Shown: positions 18,742-28,031 of the stretch, one piece after another
Layout of the letters: each line of letters opens with the position of its first letter
Position numbering within the stretch: position 1 is the first letter of the stretch
Source of the DNA: Acinetobacter chinensis
Lineage (GTDB): Bacteria > Pseudomonadota > Gammaproteobacteria > Pseudomonadales > Moraxellaceae
Direction: 5' to 3'
Assembly (NCBI RefSeq): GCF_002165375.2
Contig: NZ_CP032134.1
Span: 868,001 to 932,000 of the forward strand
DNA: 64,000 nucleotides
Made by a program: the position numbers and the translations under genes
Notes under the pieces: generated by a model
What the model was told of the DNA's origin: nothing
The model's input: the letters and a program-made list of their open reading frames with translations, nothing else
The model's database searches: none

Positions 18742-18760
18742 ATGATAACTTATGTGTTAC
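18742..18760 (+). repeat. 19-bp direct repeat, nrdB-proximal end
   Basis: ATGATAACTTATGTGTTAC, identical to 13826-13844 and 10 bp beyond the nrdB stop codon. Recombination between the two copies would delete the 4.9-kb islet and leave nrdB followed by one repeat and the hairpin at 13797-13822. Confidence 0.8.
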
Positions 18761-18770
18761 GCGGGGTAAC

Positions 18771-20054
18771 TTACCAGCTGAGCGCACCACCGGTCTGATA
18801 GTCTGTAACACGCGTTTCAAAGAAATTCTTCTCTTTACGCAAGTCCATCATTTCAGACATCCACTGGAATGGGTTGTTTACACCGGCAAACTGCTCTGGT
18901 AAACCAAGTTGCGCCAGGCGGCGGTTGGCAATAAATTTCAGATATTCTTCCATCATTGCTGCATTCATACCCAATACACCACGTGGCATGGTGTCACGTG
19001 CATATTCGATTTCAAGCATTGTACCTTCCAGGATCATCTGAACGATTTCTTCCTGGAATTCAGCTGTCCATAAACCTGGGTTTTCAATCTTGATCTGGTT
19101 GATCATATCGATACCGAAGTTCAGGTGCATGGATTCATCACGTAAAATGTACTGGAACTGCTCAGCAACACCGTTCATTTTGTTACGGCGACCCATAGAC
19201 AGGATCTGGCTGAAACCACAGTAGAAGAAGATCCCTTCAAGTACGCAATAGAAAGCAATCAGGTTACGAAGTAATATCTGATCGTTTTCAGGTGTTCCAG
19301 TTTTGAAAGTAGGATCACTTAAAGACTGTGTATATTTCAGACCCCATGCAGCTTTACGTGCTACTGATGGAACTTCACGGTACATATTGAAGACTTCGCC
19401 TTCATCCATACCCAGGGATTCAATACAGTACTGGTACGCATGTGTATGAATCGCTTCTTCAAATGCCTGACGTAATATGTACTGACGGCATTCTGGGTTA
19501 GTAATGTGACGGTAAATCGCCAGTACCAGGTTGTTTGCAACCAGTGAATCTGCTGTAGAGAAGAAGCCCAGTGAACGCATCACAATGGTACGTTCATCAT
19601 CAGTCAAGCCATTTTCAGATTTCCACAACGCGATGTCGTGGTTCATGTTGACTTCCTGAGGCATCCAGTGGTTTGCACATCCGTCCAGGTATTTCTGCCA
19701 TGCCCATTCGTATTTGAACGGTACCAGCTGATTTAAGTCAGCACGGCAGTTAATCATGGCTTTATCATCCACCTGAACACGTTGTGCGCCCATTTCAAGC
19801 TCTTCTAAGCCTGGTGCAACATCCAGAGTTTCTAAGGCTGCAGATGCTCTTGCCATCGAATCGGTTGAATGTTTTGTGGCTCTTTGACCGGTTCCAGCGG
19901 GTTGTGCAGTTGCCAGATTCTGCGATGATTGCTGTGCATCAGATACCACTTGCGAATCAGTCGCTTTCTTCTGTTCGACGGGCGCAGACTGGTCAGGCTG
20001 TGCAGCCGGTTTCTGTTCATCATCTTCGAAATCGTCCCAACTTAGGATAGACAT
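18771..20054 (-). CDS. nrdB: ribonucleotide reductase class Ia, beta subunit
   Basis: 427 residues. Small subunit carrying the diiron-tyrosyl radical centre; works with NrdA to make deoxynucleotides. The iron-ligand helix QAFEEAIHTHAYQYCIESL and the later RDESMHLNFGIDMINQI are clear. The first 85 or so residues form a Gln/Ala/Ser-rich extension (SWDDFEDDEQKPAAQPDQSA) before the catalytic domain, longer than in E. coli and typical of Acinetobacter and Moraxella relatives. nrdA lies upstream on the same strand, separated by a tiny membrane protein gene and a REP-like repeat. An islet has inserted 10 bp after the stop. Confidence 0.96.
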   Translation of the reverse strand: MSILSWDDFEDDEQKPAAQPDQSAPVEQKKATDSQVVSDAQQSSQNLATAQPAGTGQRATKHSTDSMARASAALETLDVAPGLEELEMGAQRVQVDDKAMINCRADLNQLVPFKYEWAWQKYLDGCANHWMPQEVNMNHDIALWKSENGLTDDERTIVMRSLGFFSTADSLVANNLVLAIYRHITNPECRQYILRQAFEEAIHTHAYQYCIESLGMDEGEVFNMYREVPSVARKAAWGLKYTQSLSDPTFKTGTPENDQILLRNLIAFYCVLEGIFFYCGFSQILSMGRRNKMNGVAEQFQYILRDESMHLNFGIDMINQIKIENPGLWTAEFQEEIVQMILEGTMLEIEYARDTMPRGVLGMNAAMMEEYLKFIANRRLAQLGLPEQFAGVNNPFQWMSEMMDLRKEKNFFETRVTDYQTGGALSW

Positions 20055-20194
20055 GTTTATTCTCTCTTCGTTGCTTTATATCTGTTATTGACATCTCACA
20101 ATCGAAGATGTCACTACTATACGCTCATTATGTGTAAGCAAAATTAAGTTTTGCCGATAAAAGCTTTAACTTTGTTCAAAAGCTTGAAGCCACA

Positions 20195-20326
20195 CTACTT
20201 ATTTTGATTACGCTTGTGTTGCTTACGGATTGCAAAGAATGCATAGACCGCAGGTACGTAAAAAATTAAAAAGGCTAAGATCAGTGCGATTACGCCTAAC
20301 TCATAGTTATGACTTAAATGGAACAT
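20195..20326 (-). CDS. 43-residue membrane protein between nrdA and nrdB
   Basis: A short gene with ATG at 20326, GAGG at 20334-20337 seven bases in front, and stop at 20195. The product begins MFHLSHNYELGVIALILAF, has one long hydrophobic helix (about residues 10-33) and ends in a basic tail RKQHKRNQNK. This is a real-gene pattern (good ribosome binding site, positive-inside tail). It lies in the same direction as nrdA and nrdB, so it may be co-transcribed with them. I do not recognise the family; position suggests a link to nucleotide reduction or merely co-location. Confidence 0.65.
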   Translation of the reverse strand: MFHLSHNYELGVIALILAFLIFYVPAVYAFFAIRKQHKRNQNK

Positions 20327-20344
20327 TTCTTAGCCTCTTTGAAG

Positions 20345-20441
20345 ACCCCTCCCTAACCCTCTCCTTGGAGGAGAGGGGACTTATCACCTTAATAGATCTT
20401 TCGGTAAATCCCCCTCCTTTCAGGAGGGGCTAGGGGAGGTA
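20345..20441. repeat. REP/BIME-like palindrome pair
   Basis: Two C/T- and G/A-rich hairpins in inverted arrangement: CCCTAACCCTCTCCTTGGAG at 20350-20369, closed by GAGAGG, and TCCCCCTCCTTTCAGGAGGG at 20408-20427, running into GCTAGGGGAGG. A similar pair lies at 45843-45960. They look like dispersed intergenic repeats between nrdA and the small membrane gene and may affect mRNA stability. Confidence 0.7.
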
Positions 20442-20448
20442 AATTAAA

Positions 20449-23277
20449 TTACTGACAAGCTTCGCAATCAGGATTGTCGATTGAACATGCCTGTGGCACT
20501 GGAGCCGCCTGACCAAAACCATCTTCTTCAGCAGGAACTTCAGGTTTTACTTCCTGAGCCACAGCTGCAACTGGAGCCGCAACGGTAGCTGGTTTAACTG
20601 CGTTCAATGCACCGGTGTTGATGGTGGATTTTTCAGCAGAAGTAGCACCTAAAGCTCGGAGGTAATAAGTCGTTTTCAGACCACGTAACCATGCCATTTT
20701 GTAGGTCATGTCAAGTTTCTTACCGTTTGCACCAGAGATATAAAGGTTAAGAGACTGAGCCTGATCAATCCATTTCTGACGACGTGATGCAGCATCCACA
20801 ATCCAGCGTGGTTCAACTTCGAACGCAGTCGCAAAGATGGCTTTAAGCTCTTCAGGAATACGTGCAATTTTCTGTACAGAACCTTCAAAGTGTTTCAGGT
20901 CATTGACCATTACAGAGTCCCAGAGACCACGGTCTTTCAACGCACGAACCAGGTAAGGGTTGATGACTGTAAATTCACCAGACAGGTTGGATTTTACGTA
21001 CAGGTTCTGGAATGTCGGCTCAATTGACTGAGACACACCACAGATGTTTGAAATGGTTGCTGTCGGAGCAATTGCCATCACGTTTGAGTTACGCATACCG
21101 TCTTTTTGAACTTTGGCACGTAAAGTGTCCCAGTCTAAACGTTGAGTGCGGTCTACTTCAAACATGCGGTCTGGGCGTGATTTAGCCACGATGTCTAAAG
21201 AGTCGATTGGCAGAATGCCCTGATCCCACAATGAACCTTTAAATGTTTCGTAAGCACCACGTTCAACAGCAAGGTCACTTGATGTTGAAATTGCGTAGTA
21301 GCTGATCACTTCCATAGATTCATCAGCAAACTCTACAGCTGCATCTGAACCATAGGCAAGATTCATTTCATATAAAGCATCCTGGAAGCCCATGATACCC
21401 ATACCAACAGGACGGTGCTTCAGGTTAGATGTACGAGCCTGAGGAACAGCGTAGTAGTTGATGTCGATCACGTTGTCGAGCATACGAACTGCTGTTTTAA
21501 CAGTACGAGCCAGTTTTTCACGGTCTAAAACACCACCCTGAACGTGTTGTACAAGGTTGATCGAACCTAAGTTACAGACTGCAATTTCATCTTTATTGGT
21601 ATTTAAAGTGATTTCTGTACATAAGTTGGATGAGTGAACTACGCCAACGTGTTGCTGTGGTGAACGTAAGTTACATACATCTTTGAATGTGATCCATGGG
21701 TGACCTGTTTCGAACAGCATGGAAAGCATTTTGCGCCATAAGTCTTTCGCACGGATTTTCTTATGAAGCATGTTGGTTTCTTTCGCAATGCCTTCGTAGT
21801 AAGCATAGCGTTCAGCAAATTCTGTACCTGTAAGATCATGCAGATCAGGTGTTTCAGAAGGTGTGAACAGTGTCCATTCACCATCTTCAAATACACGCTG
21901 CATAAACAGATCAGGAACCCAGTTGGCTGTGTTCATGTCATGCGTACGACGACGGTCATCACCTGTGTTTTTACGCAGTTCCAGGAATTCTTCAATATCC
22001 AGATGCCAGGTTTCAAGGTATGCACAAACTGCACCTTTACGTTTACCACCCTGGTTAACTGCAACAGCAGTATCGTTGGCAACTTTAAGGAAAGGCACAA
22101 CACCCTGAGATTTACCGTTTGTACCTTTGATATAAGAGTTCAGTGCACGAACAGGTGTCCAGTCATTCCCTAAACCGCCTGCCCATTTAGACAGCATCGC
22201 GTTATCACGCATTGCGCCATAAATATCGAACAGGTCATCATCAATGGTCGTCAGATAACAGCTTGATAACTGAGGACGAAGCGTACCTGAGTTAAACAGG
22301 GTAGGCGTAGATGCCATGTAGTCGAAGCTGGACAGCAGGTCATAAAACTCGATTGCACTTGCTTCTTTGTCTTTTTCATTGAGTGAAAGACCCATTGAAA
22401 CACGCATGAAGAACAATTGAGGTAATTCGAAGCGTACGCCATCAGAGTGGATGAAGTAACGGTCAAATAATGTCTGTAGACCTAAATAGGTAAACTGGTT
22501 AGAGCGTTCCGGTTTGATCGCAGCAGCCAGTTTTGCAAGGTCAAAGTTAAGCAGGTCTGGTGAAATCAGATCAAGCTCGATCCCTTTCTGCAGGAAAGTT
22601 TCAAGTGCATCACCTTCATTGGTGTCTGCAGCTAAACCTAAAAATTCTAAACCGGTCGCAACAAGGTCATTACGCAGTAAACGCGCAGTTACATACGTAT
22701 AGTTCGGTTCCTGCTCGATACGGGTACGGGTCGCCATCATCATCGTTGTAGAGATGTCTGACTCTTTTACACCGTTATATAAATTTTTAACTGTTTCATC
22801 AATGATCGCCTGAACGTCAATACCTTCAAGACCTTCAGCTGCTTTTACAATACTTGCTTCTAAAGCACCCAGATCAAGTGGCTTAAGCTGACCGTCTGTA
22901 GCTGTGATCTGCAATGTAGGGTGATGGTTTGCACCTGTCTGCTGACGGGCAGTTGCACGCTGTTCACGGTAAATCACATAAGCACGGGCAACTTTCTGTT
23001 CGCCGGTACGCATCAGGGCAAGCTCAACCTGATCCTGAACTTCTTCAATATGAATGGTTCCGCCAGATGGCAGGCGACGGTTAAAGGTATTCAGAACCAT
23101 TTCAGTAAGTTGTGAAATGCGGTCATGAATACGGCTGGAATCAGCACTTTGCTGACCTTCCACCGCCAGAAAAGCTTTACCAATTGCAACAGCAATTTTT
23201 TCTGCATCAAAAGCGGCAACATCACCGGTGCGTTTGATCACCTGAAGTTGTCCTGGGGTTGATGTGATTACGCTCAT
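20449..23277 (-). CDS. nrdA: ribonucleotide reductase class Ia, alpha subunit
   Basis: 942 residues. Catalytic subunit for ribonucleoside diphosphate reduction. An N-terminal ATP cone (about residues 12-105, IKRTGDVAAFDAEKIAVAIG) provides activity control by ATP/dATP. Active-site elements: SSCYLTTIDDDL (first redox Cys), SNLCTEI (the Asn-Cys-Glu triad with the thiyl Cys) and IAVCNLGSINL (second redox Cys). The C-terminal shuttle cysteines are in CSIDNPDCEACQ. Longer than E. coli NrdA mainly through an Ala/Pro-rich linker before that tail. Regulation is probably by NrdR and DnaA; candidate sites are at 23363-23410 and 23570-23578. Confidence 0.97.
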   Translation of the reverse strand: MSVITSTPGQLQVIKRTGDVAAFDAEKIAVAIGKAFLAVEGQQSADSSRIHDRISQLTEMVLNTFNRRLPSGGTIHIEEVQDQVELALMRTGEQKVARAYVIYREQRATARQQTGANHHPTLQITATDGQLKPLDLGALEASIVKAAEGLEGIDVQAIIDETVKNLYNGVKESDISTTMMMATRTRIEQEPNYTYVTARLLRNDLVATGLEFLGLAADTNEGDALETFLQKGIELDLISPDLLNFDLAKLAAAIKPERSNQFTYLGLQTLFDRYFIHSDGVRFELPQLFFMRVSMGLSLNEKDKEASAIEFYDLLSSFDYMASTPTLFNSGTLRPQLSSCYLTTIDDDLFDIYGAMRDNAMLSKWAGGLGNDWTPVRALNSYIKGTNGKSQGVVPFLKVANDTAVAVNQGGKRKGAVCAYLETWHLDIEEFLELRKNTGDDRRRTHDMNTANWVPDLFMQRVFEDGEWTLFTPSETPDLHDLTGTEFAERYAYYEGIAKETNMLHKKIRAKDLWRKMLSMLFETGHPWITFKDVCNLRSPQQHVGVVHSSNLCTEITLNTNKDEIAVCNLGSINLVQHVQGGVLDREKLARTVKTAVRMLDNVIDINYYAVPQARTSNLKHRPVGMGIMGFQDALYEMNLAYGSDAAVEFADESMEVISYYAISTSSDLAVERGAYETFKGSLWDQGILPIDSLDIVAKSRPDRMFEVDRTQRLDWDTLRAKVQKDGMRNSNVMAIAPTATISNICGVSQSIEPTFQNLYVKSNLSGEFTVINPYLVRALKDRGLWDSVMVNDLKHFEGSVQKIARIPEELKAIFATAFEVEPRWIVDAASRRQKWIDQAQSLNLYISGANGKKLDMTYKMAWLRGLKTTYYLRALGATSAEKSTINTGALNAVKPATVAAPVAAVAQEVKPEVPAEEDGFGQAAPVPQACSIDNPDCEACQ

Positions 23278-23362
23278 GTCAGCATAGCTCCATTGTCATC
23301 TATTGTTATGTTTATGGACCGTTTGAACTGGGCGGAAACCGGCCACAGTGTTTGAGGAATAA

Positions 23363-23410
23363 ACACAAGACTTAGTGGTTTAAAATTGAATTGAACACAA
23401 GATACGGGAA
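23363..23410 (-). promoter_or_regulatory. putative pair of NrdR boxes upstream of nrdA
   Basis: ACACAAGACTTAGTGG at 23363-23378 and ACACAAGATACGGGAA at 23395-23410 are two related 16-bp elements 32 bp apart. That is the three-turn spacing characteristic of NrdR box pairs (consensus near ACAC-WATAT-GTGT). The first is a fair palindrome, the second only half matches. Location 86-133 bp before the nrdA start. Confidence 0.5.
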
Positions 23411-23569
23411 AATTCAGGGTAGATCAATATTGACATTCTGCTAAAAATTTTTCTGATGTCAGGTGCTGTTCCCTTGCAAAAAGATCCCTGTTTTTATCTT
23501 TCTTGTATAAGCCTTATCAGGCAAGGGCATAGCATAGCAAAGCCAGCTTTAAGTGCTTATAGATAACTT

Positions 23570-23578
23570 TGTGGATAA
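23570..23578 (-). promoter_or_regulatory. DnaA box upstream of nrdA
   Basis: TGTGGATAA, the exact complement of the consensus DnaA box TTATCCACA, about 290 bp before nrdA. Other TTATCCA/TGGATAA partial matches lie at about 23638 and 23691. In E. coli, DnaA acts directly at the nrdAB promoter, so the site is meaningful here, although a 9-bp match alone is weak. Confidence 0.45.
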
Positions 23579-23868
23579 GTTTAAAAGTAATGAATTAATC
23601 AGTCATAATTTCGCCAAAGGGTTGTATTGGTTTATTTTTATCCATTTTGTAACAAATGGTGTTGTTTACTGGGTGGCTTTTTTGAATTATGGATAAAATA
23701 TGAACAGGTTCAAAAGTTCATAAAAAAAGATAACAAAATGCTACTTTGATGTATCAGTTTGGTGAACAGCATCTTGTTTACAATGTAAACGTGTGTATAT
23801 TGCTGATTATATTTAGACGTATCTTGTGGATTTTAAAAGGATACGTTCAATCAAATAAGGGGCAGTCT

Positions 23869-24585
23869 ATGAGCCAGGAAGAAAAATTACCTAAAATTTT
23901 AATTGTTGAAGATGATGAGCGTCTTGCCCGTCTGACTCAGGAATATCTGATCCGCAACGGACTTGAAGTTGGGGTTGAACCGGATGGTAACCGTGCGATC
24001 CGCCGTATCATTGCAGAACAGCCGGATATGGTTGTACTGGATGTGATGTTACCTGGTGCTGATGGTCTGACCATCTGCCGCGAAGTACGTCCACATTATC
24101 ATCAGCCGATTCTGATGCTGACTGCACGTACTGAAGATATGGATCAGGTGCTGGGACTGGAAATGGGAGCGGATGACTATGTCGCTAAACCGGTTCAGCC
24201 TCGTGTACTGCTTGCCCGTATCCGCGCACTGTTACGCCGTACAGATAAAGCACCTGAAGATGAAGTGGCGCAGCGTATCGAGTTTGATGACCTGGTGATT
24301 GATAATGGTGGTCGTTCGGTAACACTGAATGGAGAACTGGTGGATTTCACCAGCGCAGAATATGACCTGTTGTGGTTACTGGCTTCAAATGCCGGACGTA
24401 TTTTATCCCGTGAAGATATCTTTGAGCGTCTGCGTGGTATTGAATACGATGGTCAGGACCGTTCAATTGATGTACGTATTTCCCGTATCCGTCCAAAAAT
24501 CGGTGATGATCCGGAAAATCCTAAACGTATTAAAACTGTACGCAGTAAAGGTTATCTGTTTGTAAAAGAAACAAACGGAATGTAA
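23869..24585 (+). CDS. bfmR: response regulator BfmR
   Basis: 238 residues. OmpR/PhoB-type regulator controlling biofilm, capsule and envelope stress in Acinetobacter. Receiver domain with the phospho-acceptor in MVVLDVMLPGADG, conserved acidic pair VEDDER and Lys in DDYVAKPVQPR; winged-helix DNA-binding domain from about residue 135 (VDFTSAEYDLLWLLASNAGR, ending VRSKGYLFV). The sequence is nearly identical to BfmR as I remember it from A. baumannii. Start is ATG 23869 with AAGGGG in front; a longer frame from 23746 is not supported. bfmS follows after 28 bp. Confidence 0.97.
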   Translation: MSQEEKLPKILIVEDDERLARLTQEYLIRNGLEVGVEPDGNRAIRRIIAEQPDMVVLDVMLPGADGLTICREVRPHYHQPILMLTARTEDMDQVLGLEMGADDYVAKPVQPRVLLARIRALLRRTDKAPEDEVAQRIEFDDLVIDNGGRSVTLNGELVDFTSAEYDLLWLLASNAGRILSREDIFERLRGIEYDGQDRSIDVRISRIRPKIGDDPENPKRIKTVRSKGYLFVKETNGM

Positions 24586-24613
24586 TACGGGTTAAATTAC
24601 AGGGAACACATCC

Positions 24614-26242
24614 GTGTTTAAACACAGTATATTTCTGCGCATCTATGCAGGGTTGGTGGTTCTGGTTGTACTTGTTGCAGCCTTTGGATATTTACTTGTC
24701 CAGATCATCAACTATCAGCGTGCGCAGGAATATCGTGAATCACTGACTGATGGAATTGCGTTCATTATCAGTGAAGGCATTGCCAGACAGCCAAATCAGC
24801 AGCAGAAGATGGACTGGATTTCGGATGCTGCAGATTTACTTGAGCTGCCTATATATTATGTCACAGCGGATAAGGTTGATTTGTCGCGGACTGAGCTGAA
24901 AAGGATCAGTGAGCGAAAGGCAGCAGTCCGTTATGATGCGCAGAACAGCAATGCTTATATCATTGTCGGGCTGAAAAATGATCCGACGCATTATCTGTAT
25001 GTCAAAGCAGATAAAATGACTGAACGTCAGATGAAGGCATTGCCTATTTTTATTCTGGATTATCTTGCTTATTACCCTGGGCAGGAAAAAGAATATCTCG
25101 AAAAAATCAGCACTCACTTTTCCTATCCTGTTGAAATTCAGAAAGTTCAGGATCTGCCACTGGATTCTGAACAGATTGGTCGTCTAAGACTCGATCACAG
25201 CATTATTCTGTACAGAGACAGCGCGACCGTCCGCGGTACAACCATTTCCATTGTTTCACCGATTCCGGGTGCAGCTTCAGATGTCCTGGTGATGGGACCT
25301 GTTCCATTATTTAACTGGATGCCTTTTCAGCTGGCAGCGGGTATTACACTGCTGAGTATGTTTGTTCTGAGCTTAGGGGTCTATGGTCTGATTTTACCGA
25401 TGCAGCGTAAGATCAGAGAGGTGAATTTTGCCTTGAACCGTATGAAATCAGGTGATCTTGGTTTGCGCTTACCTGTCGATGGGACTGATGAAATGGGCAG
25501 TCTGGCATCCAGCTATAACAGCATGTCCGACCATATTCAGCGGCTTATTGAAGCACAGCGTGAGCTGATGCGTGCGGTTTCGCATGAACTGCGGACACCC
25601 GTTGCACGTATCCGTTTTGGTATGGAAATGCTGGCTGAAGAAGATGATTATGACTATCGGATTCAGCAGGTCGAGATGATTGATAAAGATATTGAAGCGC
25701 TGAACAATCTGATTGATGAGATTATGACCTATGCCAAGCTGGAGCAGGGTACACCATCACTGGATTTTGAAAAAATCGTACTGGTGGATCTGCTTGAACA
25801 GGTGGCGACTGAAACCGAAGCACTGAAAACACAGAAAAAGATCGAGCTGAAACCTTTGTCTGGCAGTGTTGAAGTCGATGCTGAATACCGTTATCTGCAC
25901 CGTGTGGTTCAGAACCTGGTGGGAAATGCAGTCCGCTACTGTGACGAAAAAATTCGGATCAGTGGGGGTATCAATGCAGAAGGCATGGCTTTTGTCTGCG
26001 TGGAAGATGATGGTGCGGGTATTGCTGAAGAAGACAGACAGAAGGTTTTTGAAGCATTTGCCCGACTGGATGACAGCCGGACTCGTGCTTCAGGTGGTTA
26101 TGGACTGGGACTTTCCATTGTCAGTCGAATTGCTTACTGGTTTGGTGGAACGATTGAAGTTGACCGCAGTGAAGAACTGGGGGGCGCACGTTTTATTATG
26201 AGCTGGCCTGCAAAAAGATTTGTAAAAAAGAAGAAAGTTTAA
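24614..26242 (+). CDS. bfmS: sensor histidine kinase BfmS
   Basis: 542 residues, GTG start. Two membrane helices (about 8-30 and 235-262) frame a periplasmic sensor domain. A HAMP segment follows (RKIREVNFALNRMKSGDLGL), then the phosphorylation site AVSHELRTPVARIRFG and an ATPase domain with NLVGNAVRYC (N box), DDGAGIAEED (G1) and GGYGLGLSIVSRI (G2). Partner of BfmR in an operon. BfmS is known mostly as a restraint on BfmR activity. Ends 29 bp before a terminator shared with convergent putP. Confidence 0.96.
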   Translation: MFKHSIFLRIYAGLVVLVVLVAAFGYLLVQIINYQRAQEYRESLTDGIAFIISEGIARQPNQQQKMDWISDAADLLELPIYYVTADKVDLSRTELKRISERKAAVRYDAQNSNAYIIVGLKNDPTHYLYVKADKMTERQMKALPIFILDYLAYYPGQEKEYLEKISTHFSYPVEIQKVQDLPLDSEQIGRLRLDHSIILYRDSATVRGTTISIVSPIPGAASDVLVMGPVPLFNWMPFQLAAGITLLSMFVLSLGVYGLILPMQRKIREVNFALNRMKSGDLGLRLPVDGTDEMGSLASSYNSMSDHIQRLIEAQRELMRAVSHELRTPVARIRFGMEMLAEEDDYDYRIQQVEMIDKDIEALNNLIDEIMTYAKLEQGTPSLDFEKIVLVDLLEQVATETEALKTQKKIELKPLSGSVEVDAEYRYLHRVVQNLVGNAVRYCDEKIRISGGINAEGMAFVCVEDDGAGIAEEDRQKVFEAFARLDDSRTRASGGYGLGLSIVSRIAYWFGGTIEVDRSEELGGARFIMSWPAKRFVKKKKV

Positions 26243-26270
26243 AACAGATGGCTGAAATGAATCATCCACA

Positions 26271-26297
26271 AAAAAAGCACCTCAAGGTGCTTTTTTT
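26271..26297 (+). terminator. terminator between bfmS and putP
   Basis: AAAAAAGCACCTCAAGGTGC followed by seven T; the symmetrical A and T runs suit both convergent genes. Confidence 0.88.
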
Positions 26298-26362
26298 GTG
26301 TCAGTCAGATGAACTTTTTTTTACTCAATTGAGCATCCAGTACACCACTGTACGGATAGACT

Positions 26363-27850
26363 TTATTTTGCTTTATATAAGCGGTCTGCTTCTTCAAAAC
26401 GTTCAGTCACATCTTTGCCTGGTGCTTTGCCTGAAAGGCTGACCACAATAATTGCAATTAAAGAACCAATGAATCCTGGAATAATTTCATAAATACCAGT
26501 GTATCCAAACAGATTCTTCCATGCAATCACAATCACAGCACCCGTGATCATACCTGCCAGCGCACCATTTAAAGTCATACGTTTCCAGAACAGAGACAGA
26601 ATGATGAGTGGACCAAATGCTGCACCGAAACCTGCCCATGCATAAGCCACCAGTCCGAGGACTTTCGACTCTGGGTTGCCAGCCATCCAGATGGCAAGTA
26701 ATGCAATCAGCAGAACCATTAGACGTCCAATCCACACCAGTTCTTTCTGTGAGGCATTTTTCCGTAAAAATGATTTATAGAAATCTTCAGTCAAGGTACT
26801 GGAGCAGACCAGTAACTGACAGCTCAACGTACTCATTACGGCTGCCAGGATCGCTGCCAGCACAATACCTGCAATCCATGGATTGAACAGAACTTTGGTC
26901 AGTTCCATAAAGACGGTTTCAGGGTTTGCAGTGACCGCTCCTGCAAGCTCAGGATGCTGCTGAAAATAGGCGATACCAAAGAAACCTGCGGCAACAGCAC
27001 CACCCAGACAGAAGGTCATCCATGCCATGCCGATACGGCGTGCATTGGGAATGGATTTGACAGAATCTGCTGCCATAAAACGGACAAGAATATGAGGCTG
27101 ACCGAAGTACCCCAGTCCCCAGGCAAGCAGGGAAATAATGGCAATAAAACTGAGATTGCCAAAAATATCCATGGCTTCAGGCCGTGCTGCTTCCAGGGCA
27201 AGATTCAGCTGCTGCAGGTCAGAAAAACTCAGGACAGTCACCACAGGAGTCAGAATCAGGGCAAAAATCATCAGACTGGCCTGAATGGTATCAGTCCAGC
27301 TGACTGCCAGGAACCCACCAATAAAGACATAGCTGATGGTTGCTATAGCACTGATCCATAAAGCGGTACTGTATGAATAACCAAACATGCTTTCAAACAG
27401 ACGTGCTCCGGCAACCATGCCAGAGGCACAGTAAATTGCAAAGAAAATCAGAATAATAAAAGCCGAAACAATACGTAAAATTTTCTTCTGATCATTGAAA
27501 CGGTTAGAGAAATAATCGGGCAGGGTCAAGGCATTGTGCTGTACTTCGGTATGCACACGCAGACGACCGGCAACCAGCAGCCAGTTCAGCCATGCACCAA
27601 TGATCAGACCAATGGCAATCCACATTTCAGAAAGACCTGATAGATAAATTGCACCAGGCAATCCCATCAACAACCATCCACTCATATCAGAAGCACCTGC
27701 TGATAACGCAGTCACAAAGCTTCCGAGGCGTCGTCCACCCAGAATATAGTCAGAAAAGTTGCTGGTTGCGCGATAGGCAATCAGCCCTATGACAATCATG
27801 GCGACAATATAAAACAGAAAAGTAATTAATGTGGGATTGAGGGAGCTCAT
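26363..27850 (-). CDS. putP: sodium/proline symporter PutP
   Basis: 495 residues, a solute:sodium symporter with about 13 membrane helices. Family signatures: YILGGRRLGSFVTALSAGASDMSGWLLMG split over helices 1-2 (the Na+/proline site), GAWLNWLLVAGRLR, and VMSTLSCQLLVCSSTLTEDF. Imports proline as nutrient or osmolyte across the inner membrane. Stands alone; no putA is adjacent in the window. Terminators on both sides. Confidence 0.95.
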   Translation of the reverse strand: MSSLNPTLITFLFYIVAMIVIGLIAYRATSNFSDYILGGRRLGSFVTALSAGASDMSGWLLMGLPGAIYLSGLSEMWIAIGLIIGAWLNWLLVAGRLRVHTEVQHNALTLPDYFSNRFNDQKKILRIVSAFIILIFFAIYCASGMVAGARLFESMFGYSYSTALWISAIATISYVFIGGFLAVSWTDTIQASLMIFALILTPVVTVLSFSDLQQLNLALEAARPEAMDIFGNLSFIAIISLLAWGLGYFGQPHILVRFMAADSVKSIPNARRIGMAWMTFCLGGAVAAGFFGIAYFQQHPELAGAVTANPETVFMELTKVLFNPWIAGIVLAAILAAVMSTLSCQLLVCSSTLTEDFYKSFLRKNASQKELVWIGRLMVLLIALLAIWMAGNPESKVLGLVAYAWAGFGAAFGPLIILSLFWKRMTLNGALAGMITGAVIVIAWKNLFGYTGIYEIIPGFIGSLIAIIVVSLSGKAPGKDVTERFEEADRLYKAK

Positions 27851-27981
27851 ACGGTATCCATTTATGCGTTGGACAAGCGGATCTGAATGCCTGTGCTGAA
27901 TTCAGCAGGACATATTTTAAAAATAACGTGAAATTTAATCATAATTTAATAATTATTGCTGACTTTTATTGAGACAGCAAA

Positions 27982-28009
27982 AAACAGGCAGCCTGTTGGC
28001 TGCCTGTTT
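27982..28009 (-). terminator. terminator after the SPFH gene
   Basis: AAACAGGCAGCC-tgtt-GGCTGCCTGTTT, with a T run on the minus strand, just beyond the stop of the SPFH gene. Confidence 0.85.
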
Positions 28010-28031
28010 CTGTTCAGTTTTAAAGCGTATT

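Noticed and set aside
13826..18760. Tn7-like transposon
   Set aside because: The motif array recalls Tn7 ends, but the flanking repeat is 19 bp rather than 5 bp and no tns genes are present; site-specific integration fits better.
23746..23868. N-terminal extension of BfmR
   Set aside because: The family starts at MSQEEKLPK; a good ribosome binding site precedes ATG 23869.
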